From Xenorhabdus poinarii G6 (GTDB lineage Bacteria; Pseudomonadota; Gammaproteobacteria; Enterobacterales; Enterobacteriaceae): a stretch of 64,000 bases of DNA. The notes under the pieces are model-generated. The model was not told the origin of the DNA. It worked only from the letters and a program-made list of their open reading frames with translations, and did no database searches. A program made the position numbers and the translations under genes. Below are positions 41,652 to 50,065 of the stretch, in pieces (position 1 is the first letter of the stretch; each line of letters opens with the position of its first letter). The stretch lies in the NCBI RefSeq assembly GCF_000968175.1, contig NZ_FO704551.1, forward strand, positions 3,100,001 to 3,164,000. The letters are read 5' to 3'.

Positions 41652-42001
41652 AAATGTTTGTGGATGTGCCGGAGGTGTATTTGTGCCGCTCATTTATCGA
41701 CTTCCGAAAATCCATCAACGGGCTGGCGGTCTGGGTGGAGCTGGAAATGCAACTGTCTCCGACGCAAACCGCGTTATTCCTCTTTTGCAACAAGAAGCGG
41801 GATAAACTCAAAATCCTCTACTGGGATAAAACCGGGTTTGCGCTCTGGTACAAACGGCTGGAGAACGCGAAATTCAAATGGCCCACCGCCGTCAACAGCG
41901 CCTCCCTGACCCTGACAGAGCAGCAACTGCACGGGTTGTTATCGGGTTATGATGTCATCGGGCACCAGCCCTTCTCCGTACAGGATTGCCATGTCGCCTG
42001 A
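41648..42001 (+). CDS. tnpB: IS66 accessory protein TnpB
   Basis: A 117-residue IS66 Orf2-like protein (MKMFVDVPEVYLCRSFIDFR, then LFCNKKRDKLKILYWDKTG). It is needed for IS66 transposition in known members. It is translationally coupled to tnpA by an ATGA overlap. Confidence 0.92.
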   Translation: MKMFVDVPEVYLCRSFIDFRKSINGLAVWVELEMQLSPTQTALFLFCNKKRDKLKILYWDKTGFALWYKRLENAKFKWPTAVNSASLTLTEQQLHGLLSGYDVIGHQPFSVQDCHVA

Positions 42002-42071
42002 TCCCTTGATGATCATCAAACCAACGGGCATTAATTACGCTTTTTCGCCGGGGATGGCATAAAATGTCCCC

Positions 42072-43577
42072 ATGAAAATTGATATTGATGCCCTGCCCAA
42101 TGACCCCGCTGAACTGAAACGGCTGCTGATTAAGCAGTCGCAGCGGCTGGCCTTTTTGGAAGAGCAGTTCCGTTTAGCCCAACAAAAACGGTTTGGGGCT
42201 TCCTCGGAAGCGTTCCCCGGCCAGGGGGAGTTGTTTAACGAAGCGGAAGAAATTGCGCTGCCGGCTGAAACGGCCGCCGCACAGGAAACCCTCACACTTC
42301 CCCGCCGTAAGCCGACACGCAACCCCCTGCCCAAAGATTTACCGCGCGAAACCGTGTTCCATGATATCGCCGAGGAAGAAAAACAGTGTGCGTGCTGTGG
42401 CGGCAGGTTGCATCAGATGGGGGCAGATCGCAGTGAAAAACTGTTGTTCATTCCCGCTCAAATCAGGGTGGTTGAGCATGTCCGCCCCAAATACGCCTGC
42501 CGTGAATGTGAAAAATCCGGCATTCAGACGCCTGTCAAACAAGCCTCCCTGCCAGCGATGCCCATCAGGAAAGGTATGGCGACCAGCAGCCTGCTCAGCC
42601 AGCTTATCACCAGTAAATATCAGTATGGGTTACCGCTGTACCGTCAGGAAAGTGTGTTCAAACAGTATGGCATTGACCTCAGCCGCCAGACCCAGAGTGA
42701 CTGGATATTAAAATCCGCGCAGTTGTTTACGCCGTTGGTGGCCAGGTTCAGGGAAATGCTGTTGCAACAACCGGTTCTCCATGCGGATGAAACCCCGGTG
42801 AAGGGGGTGACGTCTGAAAAAACGACCCATTACATGTGGGTCTATTGTGTGGGCACTGATACCCCCGAACCGGCGGCGCTCACACCGAATATTGTGCTGT
42901 ATGACCACCAGGCCAGCCGTTCAGGCACCTGCGCTGCTGACTATCTCGCCGGTTTCCAAGGTTATCTGCAGGTGGATGGCTATCAAGGCTATGAGCAGAC
43001 CGGTGCCCGGCTGGTCGGTTGCATGGCCCATGCCCGTCGTAAATTTATGGAAGCGAAGCAGGCGCAGGGAAAAAACAAAACGGGCAAAGCCGATATCGCG
43101 CTGAGCCTGATCCAGTCACTGTACCGGGTCGAGCATCAGATCAAGGAGTTAAGCCCGGCAGAAAAATACCGGATCCGCCAGGAAAAAGCGCTTCCTATCT
43201 GGGATAAGTTATCGGCCTGGCTGGTTAAAACCCAATCCCAGGTGATCCCCAAAAGCAAGCTGGGTGAGGCCGTCACTTATCTGAGCAATCAATGGGCAAA
43301 ACTGATCCGCTATCGTGAGGATGGCCGCTTGTCAATCGACAATAACCGGGCCGAAAGGGCGATCAAACCGTTTGTCATCGGGCGAAAGGCGTGGCTGTTC
43401 AGCCATACCTCGCGCGGTGCACAAGCCAGTGCGATCCTCTACAGCGTCATTGAAACGGCCAAAGCCAATGGATTGATCCCTTTCGATTATGTCATGACTT
43501 GCCTGGATGAGTTATGCCAACCCACCCCGGATCTGGAAAAACTACTGCCCTGGAAAAAAGTGATAAGCAAGGTGTAG
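42072..43577 (+). CDS. tnpC: IS66 transposase TnpC
   Basis: A 501-residue DDE transposase. It has an N-terminal leucine-zipper-like part, a zinc-finger segment (CACCGGRLHQMG, then YACRECEKSG), the catalytic Asp in LHADETPVKG, Asp in QVDGYQGYEQTG, and Glu in DNNRAERAIKPFVIGRKAW. All catalytic residues are present, so the element may be active. Confidence 0.95.
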   Translation: MKIDIDALPNDPAELKRLLIKQSQRLAFLEEQFRLAQQKRFGASSEAFPGQGELFNEAEEIALPAETAAAQETLTLPRRKPTRNPLPKDLPRETVFHDIAEEEKQCACCGGRLHQMGADRSEKLLFIPAQIRVVEHVRPKYACRECEKSGIQTPVKQASLPAMPIRKGMATSSLLSQLITSKYQYGLPLYRQESVFKQYGIDLSRQTQSDWILKSAQLFTPLVARFREMLLQQPVLHADETPVKGVTSEKTTHYMWVYCVGTDTPEPAALTPNIVLYDHQASRSGTCAADYLAGFQGYLQVDGYQGYEQTGARLVGCMAHARRKFMEAKQAQGKNKTGKADIALSLIQSLYRVEHQIKELSPAEKYRIRQEKALPIWDKLSAWLVKTQSQVIPKSKLGEAVTYLSNQWAKLIRYREDGRLSIDNNRAERAIKPFVIGRKAWLFSHTSRGAQASAILYSVIETAKANGLIPFDYVMTCLDELCQPTPDLEKLLPWKKVISKV

Positions 43578-43600
43578 TTTAGTTGACGCTTACAATTAAA

Positions 43601-43681
43601 AGGCCTAACTCCGATAGCATATCGAAATCAGGCCTTACACGCCGTTTAACTAAAATGTCCAACTTTCTGGGGTCAGTTCAC
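43601..43681 (-). mobile_element. IS3-like terminal remnant with hairpin
   Basis: Read on the minus strand the block starts TGAACTGACCCCAGAAAGTT, like terminal repeats of IS3-family elements, and ends in a hairpin with AGGCCT arms and inner CGATA-GCA-TATCG pairing. No transposase is attached. It cuts the hairpin that follows the immunity gene at 43702, leaving only the CTTTCCGGCTTT half at 43681-43692. Confidence 0.5.
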
Positions 43682-43701
43682 TTTCCGGCTTTAATTACTA
43701 T

Positions 43702-44148
43702 TTATAAATATCTATATTCATATTTAGATGCAATTATTTCTACATGACTGTCATTGCCATTAATTAAATAATGCTTTAAATCGAATCTATTTCTCGGATC
43801 ATATAATGATCTTTTATTGTTCAATATATCTGAATTCATTACTTGATAAAAACCTGAGTCAGGGTGATATCCATTTCTTTCCCAAAAATCAATCCTATTT
43901 ACTGTAAAATCCTGCCCCTCTATTGAATAGTTTTGATGATTAAGATCGAAGAAATTCATAGTAACGCACCTAAATTCAGCCACAATCAAAAAGTGAATTT
44001 CTATATTGCTATATGTATTAATTTTAAAGTTATTAATACGTTGTACATCAAGTCTAAGTTTAACTCCATCTGATTCTGTATAAACAGTTTCAAGGTCTGT
44101 AGTTGATATTTTAAACTCTATTTTTTCTGGCATTAACTGTATTGTCAT
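43702..44148 (-). CDS. Putative orphan immunity protein
   Basis: A 148-residue protein starting MTIQLMPEKIEFKISTTDLE and ending SKYEYRYL. No family was named. It starts eight bases after the orphan Rhs tip at 44157 and has an intact frame; the toxin-then-immunity order is the basis for the call. Confidence 0.65.
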   Translation of the reverse strand: MTIQLMPEKIEFKISTTDLETVYTESDGVKLRLDVQRINNFKINTYSNIEIHFLIVAEFRCVTMNFFDLNHQNYSIEGQDFTVNRIDFWERNGYHPDSGFYQVMNSDILNNKRSLYDPRNRFDLKHYLINGNDSHVEIIASKYEYRYL

Positions 44149-44156
44149 ATCATTTC

Positions 44157-44770
44157 CTAACTATTTTTGCAGCCAATTGTCTTAACAAGGCCAGAGCCAT
44201 CTTTATTTTGTGTAACGTCTATAGACCTAGAAGGTGGCCTATCCAAAATATCCGCTACTAAATGTTTTGGAACATGTTCATAAGGAACATATATTGCACT
44301 TTGAGGGAATTTCCCAGATTCAACTATAGCGGCTAAACCACGATTATTAAGTGTTACAGGTTTACCTGTCGCAGGATCAATTGTATATGAAATAACAAAA
44401 GTGTCAGGACTAATTTTCCCAGTCTTTATGTCATTTGCTACATCTAAAATAGGTCTTCCAGTTATCAAAGGATCTGCCTGACTTCCAATACTACTAAAGT
44501 TTGGAGCTATTCTATTTTGACCGAAATGAAGATCTTTAGGGAAATCTGTGATGTCACCGTGAATAAATGGATCAAAGCTACTAAGTCCATAAGGATCGAT
44601 GAAATTAGTGGGATTATCGACATACCCATACGGATTCACCCCGCCCAGCAACCCTATGGGGTCCGGCGAAATATACTGCCCCGTTTGCGGATTATAGTAA
44701 CGAAAACGGTTATAATACAACCCGCTCTCTTCATCCTCATATTGCCCGCAGAAGGGGCATCATCCCCGAT
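44157..44770 (-). pseudogene. Orphan Rhs C-terminal tip (core end plus toxin)
   Basis: From about 44770 the minus-strand frame reads [19 protein letters not shown] and the Rhs core end [26 protein letters not shown]. An intact toxin of about 140 residues follows ([50 protein letters not shown]). The N-R-G-L-A-A block recalls ParB/sulfiredoxin-like folds seen in some polymorphic toxins; this is tentative. There is no start codon of its own except a TTG inside the core end. It is a displaced tip, able to recombine with the intact rhs gene through the shared core end, but probably not expressed alone. Confidence 0.75.
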
Positions 44771-45594
44771 GCCATCATACCCGTAAGACGATGCCAGCCC
44801 GTGCAGGGCAAGGCTTTCAGAATAGCAGGTTACGCCGATTTAGCCCGGCCATTTTTTTGACCCCGACGTGCACTTTTGGATTGTTTTTCATCGGCAACGG
44901 GCGAACGGGGGCCGGCTGGCCGGACGCCGGGCGACCGTTCTGCGGGTGCGGGCGGCATAGAGCCTGCAAGCGGCGCCCCTGCGACGCTCTGGTGCGCGAC
45001 AGCTTAAGAAGGGGCACGACTTTGCATGACCGCGTCAGGTCAGGGAAGCCCCCTGCGGGGGCTGCACGGGGCGGCGATGGCGAGCACGGCAACGAGCAAC
45101 GCAGCGCAGCGCAGTGCGAGCCGCGCGCAGCCAGTCGCCGCGGGGTCGGGGCGGGGGGAGGTAAAAGCGGAGGCCGTCAGGCCGACCGGCCTTCAGGGGT
45201 GTTGGCCTGACGTGGCAAGGCCGCTAAAGAAGAACACGGGTTTTTGGCCGGGATTGACGGAGCCGGTCAGAGCAGAAGGCGCAGCCTTGTGCGGCGGCAC
45301 CCTGACGAGGCCAGCCAGCGGGGGCGCCAGACATAATGTGTATTATACGCTGCGAACCGCGCTTCGGAGAGGGGGATCAACGACGTGGCCACCCGGTGAG
45401 TGGCGTATAATTCCCGCACATTATGTTGAATAGGCTTTGGGCGGCCACGCCAGACTGAACGGGGACACCACAGCTCAGGCCGCGCATTGCCTATTCACCC
45501 CCGCTATCACCGGGGCTGCCGGGCAGGCCGGCCACGGTCTGCCCCCGCACCGCACCCGGCGAACTCAACGGGGATTATCGGGCTGTCCGGTGCG
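44771..45594. other. GC-rich structured non-coding region
   Basis: This stretch is strikingly richer in G and C than anything around it, and its open frames look accidental. It contains the pair GTCAGGCC/GGCCTGAC (45176-45211), runs of GC-rich direct and inverted motifs, and the two-part inverted repeat at 45332-45425. It lies downstream of the recombinase gene. It may be an attachment site, an origin or a structured RNA of the mobile element. Confidence 0.5.
45332..45425. repeat. Two-part inverted repeat near the recombinase, possible attachment site
   Basis: Outer arms CATAATGTG (45332-45340) and CACATTATG (45417-45425), and inner arms ATTATACGC (45342-45350) and GCGTATAAT (45403-45411), are both perfect. 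The bulges between outer and inner arms are one base on one side and five on the other; the loop is 52 bases. Such split arms with unequal spacers resemble recombination sites of tyrosine recombinases, such as integron attC sites. The role is inferred. Confidence 0.55.
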
Positions 45595-46557
45595 TCAGGG
45601 TTTCGGTTCGGTGTCTGGCTCGGCCGGATGCTCACGCTCGGCCGGATGGGTCTGCTGATGCACTGCTTTTAAATGACCAATCGCCACCCGGGTATATATC
45701 TGGGTCGATTCCAGACTGGCATGGCCTAATATCGCCTGGATATGCCGGGTATCCGCGCCGTTCTCCAGCATCTGCGTGGCCATGCCATGCCGGAACAGAT
45801 GGCAGCCGCCGGGTTTGTCGATGCCGGCGCGATGGAGCGCATTGCGTACTATCTGGGTCAGGCTGTTGTCGGTCAGACCCCTTCCGTGTTGTGACACAAA
45901 CAGGTAATCTGGGTCTTTTCCCCACACCAGACGCGGACGGACATCGTTAAGATAGTGCTGTAACCAGTGCCGTGCTGACTCACCCAGCGGAACGACCCGG
46001 TCCTGACGGCCTTTGCCCTGCCGGACAAACAGCATGCCGCCCGCTAAATCCACCTCACTGAGCTGCAACCGCGCGAGTTCTGAACGCCGGATACCACTGC
46101 TCCACAGCGTTTCCAGTATCGCCCGGTCCCGGACACTGAGCGGATTGTCACTGCCGGTCATGGCCAGCACCTGCCGGGTTTCCTGCTCGCTCAGCAGTCC
46201 CCACGGCAACCGGCGCTCCCGCCGGGGCAGCTCCAGCTCCCGCGCCGGGTTATACCGCAGGTGCTGTCGCTTCACCAGCCAGCGGAACAGGTGGCGCACG
46301 CTGGTCAGTTTTTTGATGACCGTGCTGGCCGTTATCGGGCGGCCATGCCGGTTTTTCTGGGCCACCATGTATTGCTGCCAGCTTTCCAGCTGCGGGAAGC
46401 TGACTTGCTGCGCCGTCGTGATACCCCGTTCGTCACACCACTGGACAAATTCCCGCAGGTAACTGCGGTAGTGTGCCCGGGTTTCCCGTGTGTAGCGCAG
46501 CGCGTCGAGGTGGTCAAGGAAGTGCTGGATGTGTTGCCTGAGTGTCAGTGATGCCAT
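45595..46557 (-). CDS. Tyrosine recombinase/integrase (XerC/D-like)
   Basis: A 320-residue tyrosine recombinase. It has an N-terminal SAM-like DNA-binding domain (LRQHIQHFLDHLDALRYTRE) and a catalytic domain with the first Arg in SSGIRRSELARLQL, the H-x-x-R in CHLFRHGMATQML, the His in QAILGHASLESTQ and the Tyr in STQIYTRV. All catalytic residues are present. The tail is rich in Pro, Glu and His. The next gene upstream on the same strand is the primase-like gene, 242 bases away; the two probably serve one mobile element. Base composition is higher in GC than in the core genes. Confidence 0.92.
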   Translation of the reverse strand: MASLTLRQHIQHFLDHLDALRYTRETRAHYRSYLREFVQWCDERGITTAQQVSFPQLESWQQYMVAQKNRHGRPITASTVIKKLTSVRHLFRWLVKRQHLRYNPARELELPRRERRLPWGLLSEQETRQVLAMTGSDNPLSVRDRAILETLWSSGIRRSELARLQLSEVDLAGGMLFVRQGKGRQDRVVPLGESARHWLQHYLNDVRPRLVWGKDPDYLFVSQHGRGLTDNSLTQIVRNALHRAGIDKPGGCHLFRHGMATQMLENGADTRHIQAILGHASLESTQIYTRVAIGHLKAVHQQTHPAEREHPAEPDTEPKP

Positions 46558-46660
46558 GGTAAACCTCCTGTCTGTGTGAGTAAGAAAAGGTCAAAGGTCA
46601 GTGACGATGTGTTACGATGTGATTCAGTCAGTCCCTCTGGAACTGTGTTTTTTGCGGTTA

Positions 46661-46779
46661 CCCGACCGCTTTGCCGTCATGCCTTGCTGTCTCTGCCCTG
46701 GCGATGATTTCACGCACCCGACCGCCTGCCGACTGCACCCCGACTGAGGGGCGACCGCTTAGCCTTTGACCCCGACCGG
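46661..46779. repeat. Iteron-like CCCGACCGC repeats
   Basis: CCCGACCGC occurs at 46661-46669 and 46717-46725, with variants CCCGACTG (46739), GCGACCGC (46751) and CCCGACCGG (46771). The spacing is irregular. TTTGACCCCGAC appears both here (46765) and at about 44857. A direct repeat ACGATGTG also occurs near 46603-46621. The cluster lies between recombinase and primase genes and could be an origin or recombinase-binding array. Confidence 0.45.
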
Positions 46780-46799
46780 AACACGTCATACTTTCCCGT

Positions 46800-49466
46800 T
46801 CACGGCACAATGAGGCCGCACAAGTGCGCCGTGTCACCGTCTTCGCCGTCAAACAGCAGTTCATAGGCGAACGTCAGCCCGCGCCGGTGCAACAGCAGGT
46901 ATTCCATTTCGACCAGCCGCGACAGGTGTACTTTCAGTTGCGTATCACCCCACTGCACCGCATCCCGCAGTTGTTTGCGGGTAAAAATCATCTCATGGCG
47001 GGGCTGGCCGCTGTCCCTGACCCACGCCTGTATCAGCCTCAGGAGCTTGCGCGTCTGCGGCGGCATCTCGTCGAGCGTCCGGCCTAAGATTTCGTGGGCG
47101 AGCTGGTTCGCCAGCCGGATATCGTCTTTCGTGACTTCGATATATTCAAGCCGCCTGCCGCGATGCCCGGCGGTCTTGATTTCCCGCTGGTACTGGTGCA
47201 ACAGGGCGATGCTCTGAATCAGCGTCAGGTATTTCATGTGGTCACGGCGGGTGCGGGTTTTGTCGGACATAAAGGTCAGTTGCGCTGCGTAAGGGTTGAC
47301 CACATTGAGCGGCCTTAACAGCCGCTGGGCGTTCTGGTGCAACGTGGTGAGATAGTCCCGCTCGTTCTCGGCCAGTAAGCCCTCAAGGGTTTGCTTCTGG
47401 CGCTGCGCCGCATGGATAGCTTCGGTCTGTTCGCGGGATTCATTCACCGTCAGCACCAGACAGCGATTCAATAACTCTTCATCCACATCAATGGCGGTCG
47501 TGGTCAGCATCAGCATCACCGGGCCTTTCACGGTGTAGCTTTTGGTGACGAGGTTCCCGGTCGCTTCATCCTTGCCAGTGCTCGCCATGGTCAGCTCACC
47601 ATCACTTTGCAACAGCTTCAACGCATAGGCCGCCTGCCGTACCCCTTCTTCTTCGGCGATAGCCAGTATCTTGTGCTGGAGATTGGTTTCACCCAGATAA
47701 AACAGGCTCTGGCCGGTCATGGCGCTGTATTGCACCCGCTCTTCTTCCGGTATCAGGTTCAGCACCGCCTCCATTAATGACGATTTCCCGGCGGCGCTGC
47801 TGCTCTGTATCAGGACAGCTAAGGGTTTGGGCAGTTTGCGGCTCACCGCCGCCAGATAGCCCGCCAACAGGTTGGTTGATTCGCCGACAACCCCACAGGC
47901 GCTCAGGTCAGCGGTGATACGGCGGATAAGTTCGGGGTCTTTCAGCAAGGCTTCGGCGGCGTGTTGTTCATCAGCACTCAGGGCGTTAGCGGCCTGCGCC
48001 GTGTCCGCATCTGCCCATGCCCGTTGTTCCAGCACCAGTAACACCCGCCCCAGCTCACGCTTAATCAGCGTTTCCGGCAAGGCCAGTTCGGTACTGGCCT
48101 GACGCACGAAGGCCGACCGGGCACGGGCGCTCAGGATATCGAGGCTGTCCACGAACAGCGCCCCGCTGGGTTTGTCGGTTAACTGCACATTCACTTTCAT
48201 CACCGTGGCACCGGCTTTCTGTTGCGCCCCGCGTATCCGCCATTCCTGCCCGTCCTGCCGGACAACGATATCCCCGTTGTCGGCAAGCTGCGTCACCACA
48301 CCCGGCTCAGGCACCAAAGCCGCCGCCGGGACTGACACCGTGGCGGCGGCATTTTGGTTTGCCCGCGGCGTTTTGGTGGGTTCACCGAGCCACTGTGCCG
48401 CATCCAGTAACTGGCCGAAGGCGTTTTCCGGGTTCGCCACCTCGCAGCTAAACCGGTTGGCATCACAGCCTTCGGGGAATACGACCCGCCAGACAGCCAG
48501 CCCGGCCAGTTGCAGCTCGGCCGCCAGTCGCGCCGCCGCTTCATTGCCGGCTTTGTCATTGTCATAGGCAATATGCACCTGCCGGATGTCATGCTGCCGG
48601 AAGGCCGCCCGGTGCGCATCGGTAAACCCGTGTACCCCGTACGCGCAGGTTACATGGCGATACCCCGCACACCAGAACGACATCGCATCAATCAGCGATT
48701 CGCATAAGATAACCGAGGCCGAACCGGCCAGCCCGGCTTCATTCCAGACCCCGCCATGCGCGCCCGGCAGATACAGATGCAGCGGTGTACCTGCCCGCAG
48801 GCGGTCCGTGATTTTGCGGCCATACATTTCCTGTACCTCGCCCTTCAGGCCGATCACCGGAATGACCAGCGAACCGCTGAAGTGTTCATGGCCGCTCTCA
48901 CGCAACACCCCGACCGCCTGAAGCCGGGCACGGATCCCGGCGCCGGCCTTCCGTTTTTTCTCCGGCAAGCGGTAACCGAGGGTGCGATTGGCAAAGCCGA
49001 GTTTAAAATGGCTGACCAGTTCGGGATGATCAAGACGGCGTTTTTTCAGGTACTGATGGGCTTCCGGCGCATTGAGCAAAGTCTGGTGATAAAACTCAAC
49101 CACCCGTAACAGCAGTGCCTGTTGTCCGACCGTCTCCCGGATCAGTTCCGAGGCATCAAGGAGCGGTTCAACGGCCGGATTGCTGCCGAGCATCGCCCGC
49201 AGACGCTCCACGGCATGGCGCAGGCTTAAGCCTTCGGTTTTCATCACCCAGTCCAGCACCGAACCGCCGGCATCGCAGCCAAAGCAGTGATAAAGGTTCT
49301 TCGCCGGCGTGATCACCATCGACGGGGTTTTCTCCTGATGGAACGGGCACAGCACGATCATGTCTTTACCGCGCTTAACCAGCGGCCGCCCTTGTTGCTC
49401 AATCACCGCCACTAACGAGACGGCGGCTTTCAGGTGCTGTAATTCTGCTTCGGGTATCCGTGCCAT
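46800..49466 (-). CDS. CHC2/TOPRIM primase with C-terminal P-loop ATPase domain
   Basis: An 888-residue protein. Residues 1-100 form a DnaG-type CHC2 zinc finger (CPFHQEKTPS, then CFGCDAGGS). A primase core follows, with the TOPRIM Glu in ILCESLIDAM and the acidic pair in HIAYDNDKAGNEAA near residue 300. From about residue 500 a P-loop ATPase domain has Walker A SSSAAGKSSLMEAVL, an acidic motif around LAIAEEEG, and MLMLTTTAID. It ends with a winged-helix-like stretch. This is the layout of a primase-helicase for self-replication of a mobile element. It is divergent from the XRE gene and upstream of the recombinase. Confidence 0.85.
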   Translation of the reverse strand: MARIPEAELQHLKAAVSLVAVIEQQGRPLVKRGKDMIVLCPFHQEKTPSMVITPAKNLYHCFGCDAGGSVLDWVMKTEGLSLRHAVERLRAMLGSNPAVEPLLDASELIRETVGQQALLLRVVEFYHQTLLNAPEAHQYLKKRRLDHPELVSHFKLGFANRTLGYRLPEKKRKAGAGIRARLQAVGVLRESGHEHFSGSLVIPVIGLKGEVQEMYGRKITDRLRAGTPLHLYLPGAHGGVWNEAGLAGSASVILCESLIDAMSFWCAGYRHVTCAYGVHGFTDAHRAAFRQHDIRQVHIAYDNDKAGNEAAARLAAELQLAGLAVWRVVFPEGCDANRFSCEVANPENAFGQLLDAAQWLGEPTKTPRANQNAAATVSVPAAALVPEPGVVTQLADNGDIVVRQDGQEWRIRGAQQKAGATVMKVNVQLTDKPSGALFVDSLDILSARARSAFVRQASTELALPETLIKRELGRVLLVLEQRAWADADTAQAANALSADEQHAAEALLKDPELIRRITADLSACGVVGESTNLLAGYLAAVSRKLPKPLAVLIQSSSAAGKSSLMEAVLNLIPEEERVQYSAMTGQSLFYLGETNLQHKILAIAEEEGVRQAAYALKLLQSDGELTMASTGKDEATGNLVTKSYTVKGPVMLMLTTTAIDVDEELLNRCLVLTVNESREQTEAIHAAQRQKQTLEGLLAENERDYLTTLHQNAQRLLRPLNVVNPYAAQLTFMSDKTRTRRDHMKYLTLIQSIALLHQYQREIKTAGHRGRRLEYIEVTKDDIRLANQLAHEILGRTLDEMPPQTRKLLRLIQAWVRDSGQPRHEMIFTRKQLRDAVQWGDTQLKVHLSRLVEMEYLLLHRRGLTFAYELLFDGEDGDTAHLCGLIVP

Positions 49467-49499
49467 GCTTTGTACTCCTAAATCCTGTCAAGATTTAAA

Positions 49500-49527
49500 T
49501 TGACTCCTAATTGGATTCATTTATAAT
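49500..49527 (+). promoter_or_regulatory. Promoter upstream of the XRE gene, with repeated motif
   Basis: TTGACT (49500-49505), a 16-base spacer and a perfect TATAAT (49522-49527) face the XRE gene. The motif ACTCCTAA occurs at 49474 and 49503, one copy overlapping the -35 box, and may be an operator for the XRE protein controlling this divergent region. Confidence 0.65.
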
Positions 49528-49587
49528 CCTTTAAAGAGCAATGTGCAAGTCCTATTTCAGACAACCCCTTACACTAACGGAGTCACT

Positions 49588-49992
49588 ATGCAAACAGAGT
49601 TTTTGATTATGCAAAATGCTGTACTTCGTAAAGAGTTTGGAGTACGTCTCAAGGGACTACGTAAACAGAAGGGCTGGCCTCAGAAAGAACTGGCGGCTAA
49701 GGTAGAAGTCCGTTTTCAGCAACTGAATAAATACGAAAGCGGACTTAATATACCGCCTGCTGAGATGATGGTTAAACTGGCTGATGTACTGGGCGTAACG
49801 GTAGATTATCTGTTAACAGGGAACCCTGTTGAAGATTCACCGTTGGCTAGCTCTCGATTATTTCGACGCTTTCAGGTTCTGGAACAACTAGAGCCGGAAG
49901 ATCAGGAAACGGTTATCAAGATCATTGATGCCATGATCGCCAAGCAGCGCATGGAATCTGCATTGCTGCCGGTTGATGAACCGGAGGGATAA
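49588..49992 (+). CDS. XRE-family transcriptional regulator
   Basis: The start MQTEFLIMQNAVLRKEFGVR was chosen because a CGGAG ribosome site lies just upstream; it gives 134 residues. The N-terminal helix-turn-helix covers LRKQKGWPQKELAAKVEVRF and NKYESGLNIPPAEMMVKLAD; a short helical C-terminal part may dimerise. It lies 73 bases before symE on the same strand and is divergent from the primase gene. It probably controls both directions; an antitoxin-like role for SymE is possible. Confidence 0.85.
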   Translation: MQTEFLIMQNAVLRKEFGVRLKGLRKQKGWPQKELAAKVEVRFQQLNKYESGLNIPPAEMMVKLADVLGVTVDYLLTGNPVEDSPLASSRLFRRFQVLEQLEPEDQETVIKIIDAMIAKQRMESALLPVDEPEG

Positions 49993-50065
49993 AAATAACG
50001 CGGCGCTGATGTGTTGAGACCACAACAACGCCGCTCACCACAACCAACTGACTAGGAGTTGAATA

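Larger units (their letters stand above)
41237..43593 (+). mobile_element. IS66-family insertion sequence
   Basis: Both ends begin GTAAGCGT when read inward (41237 and the complement of 43593), the usual IS66 tip. The flanking eight bases are AATTAACC and AATTAAAA, an imperfect match to the 8-base duplication expected. It carries tnpA, tnpB and tnpC in the usual order and looks complete at about 2.36 kb. Confidence 0.9.

Noticed and set aside
44791..45658. Several open frames in the GC-rich stretch
   Set aside because: High GC content suppresses stop codons on all frames; products are Arg/Gly/Pro-rich and overlap on both strands, so coding is unlikely.
48061..49350. Medium-length plus-strand frames opposite the primase gene
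   Set aside because: They are shadows of a GC-rich coding strand. The minus-strand frame has intact zinc-finger, TOPRIM and Walker motifs.
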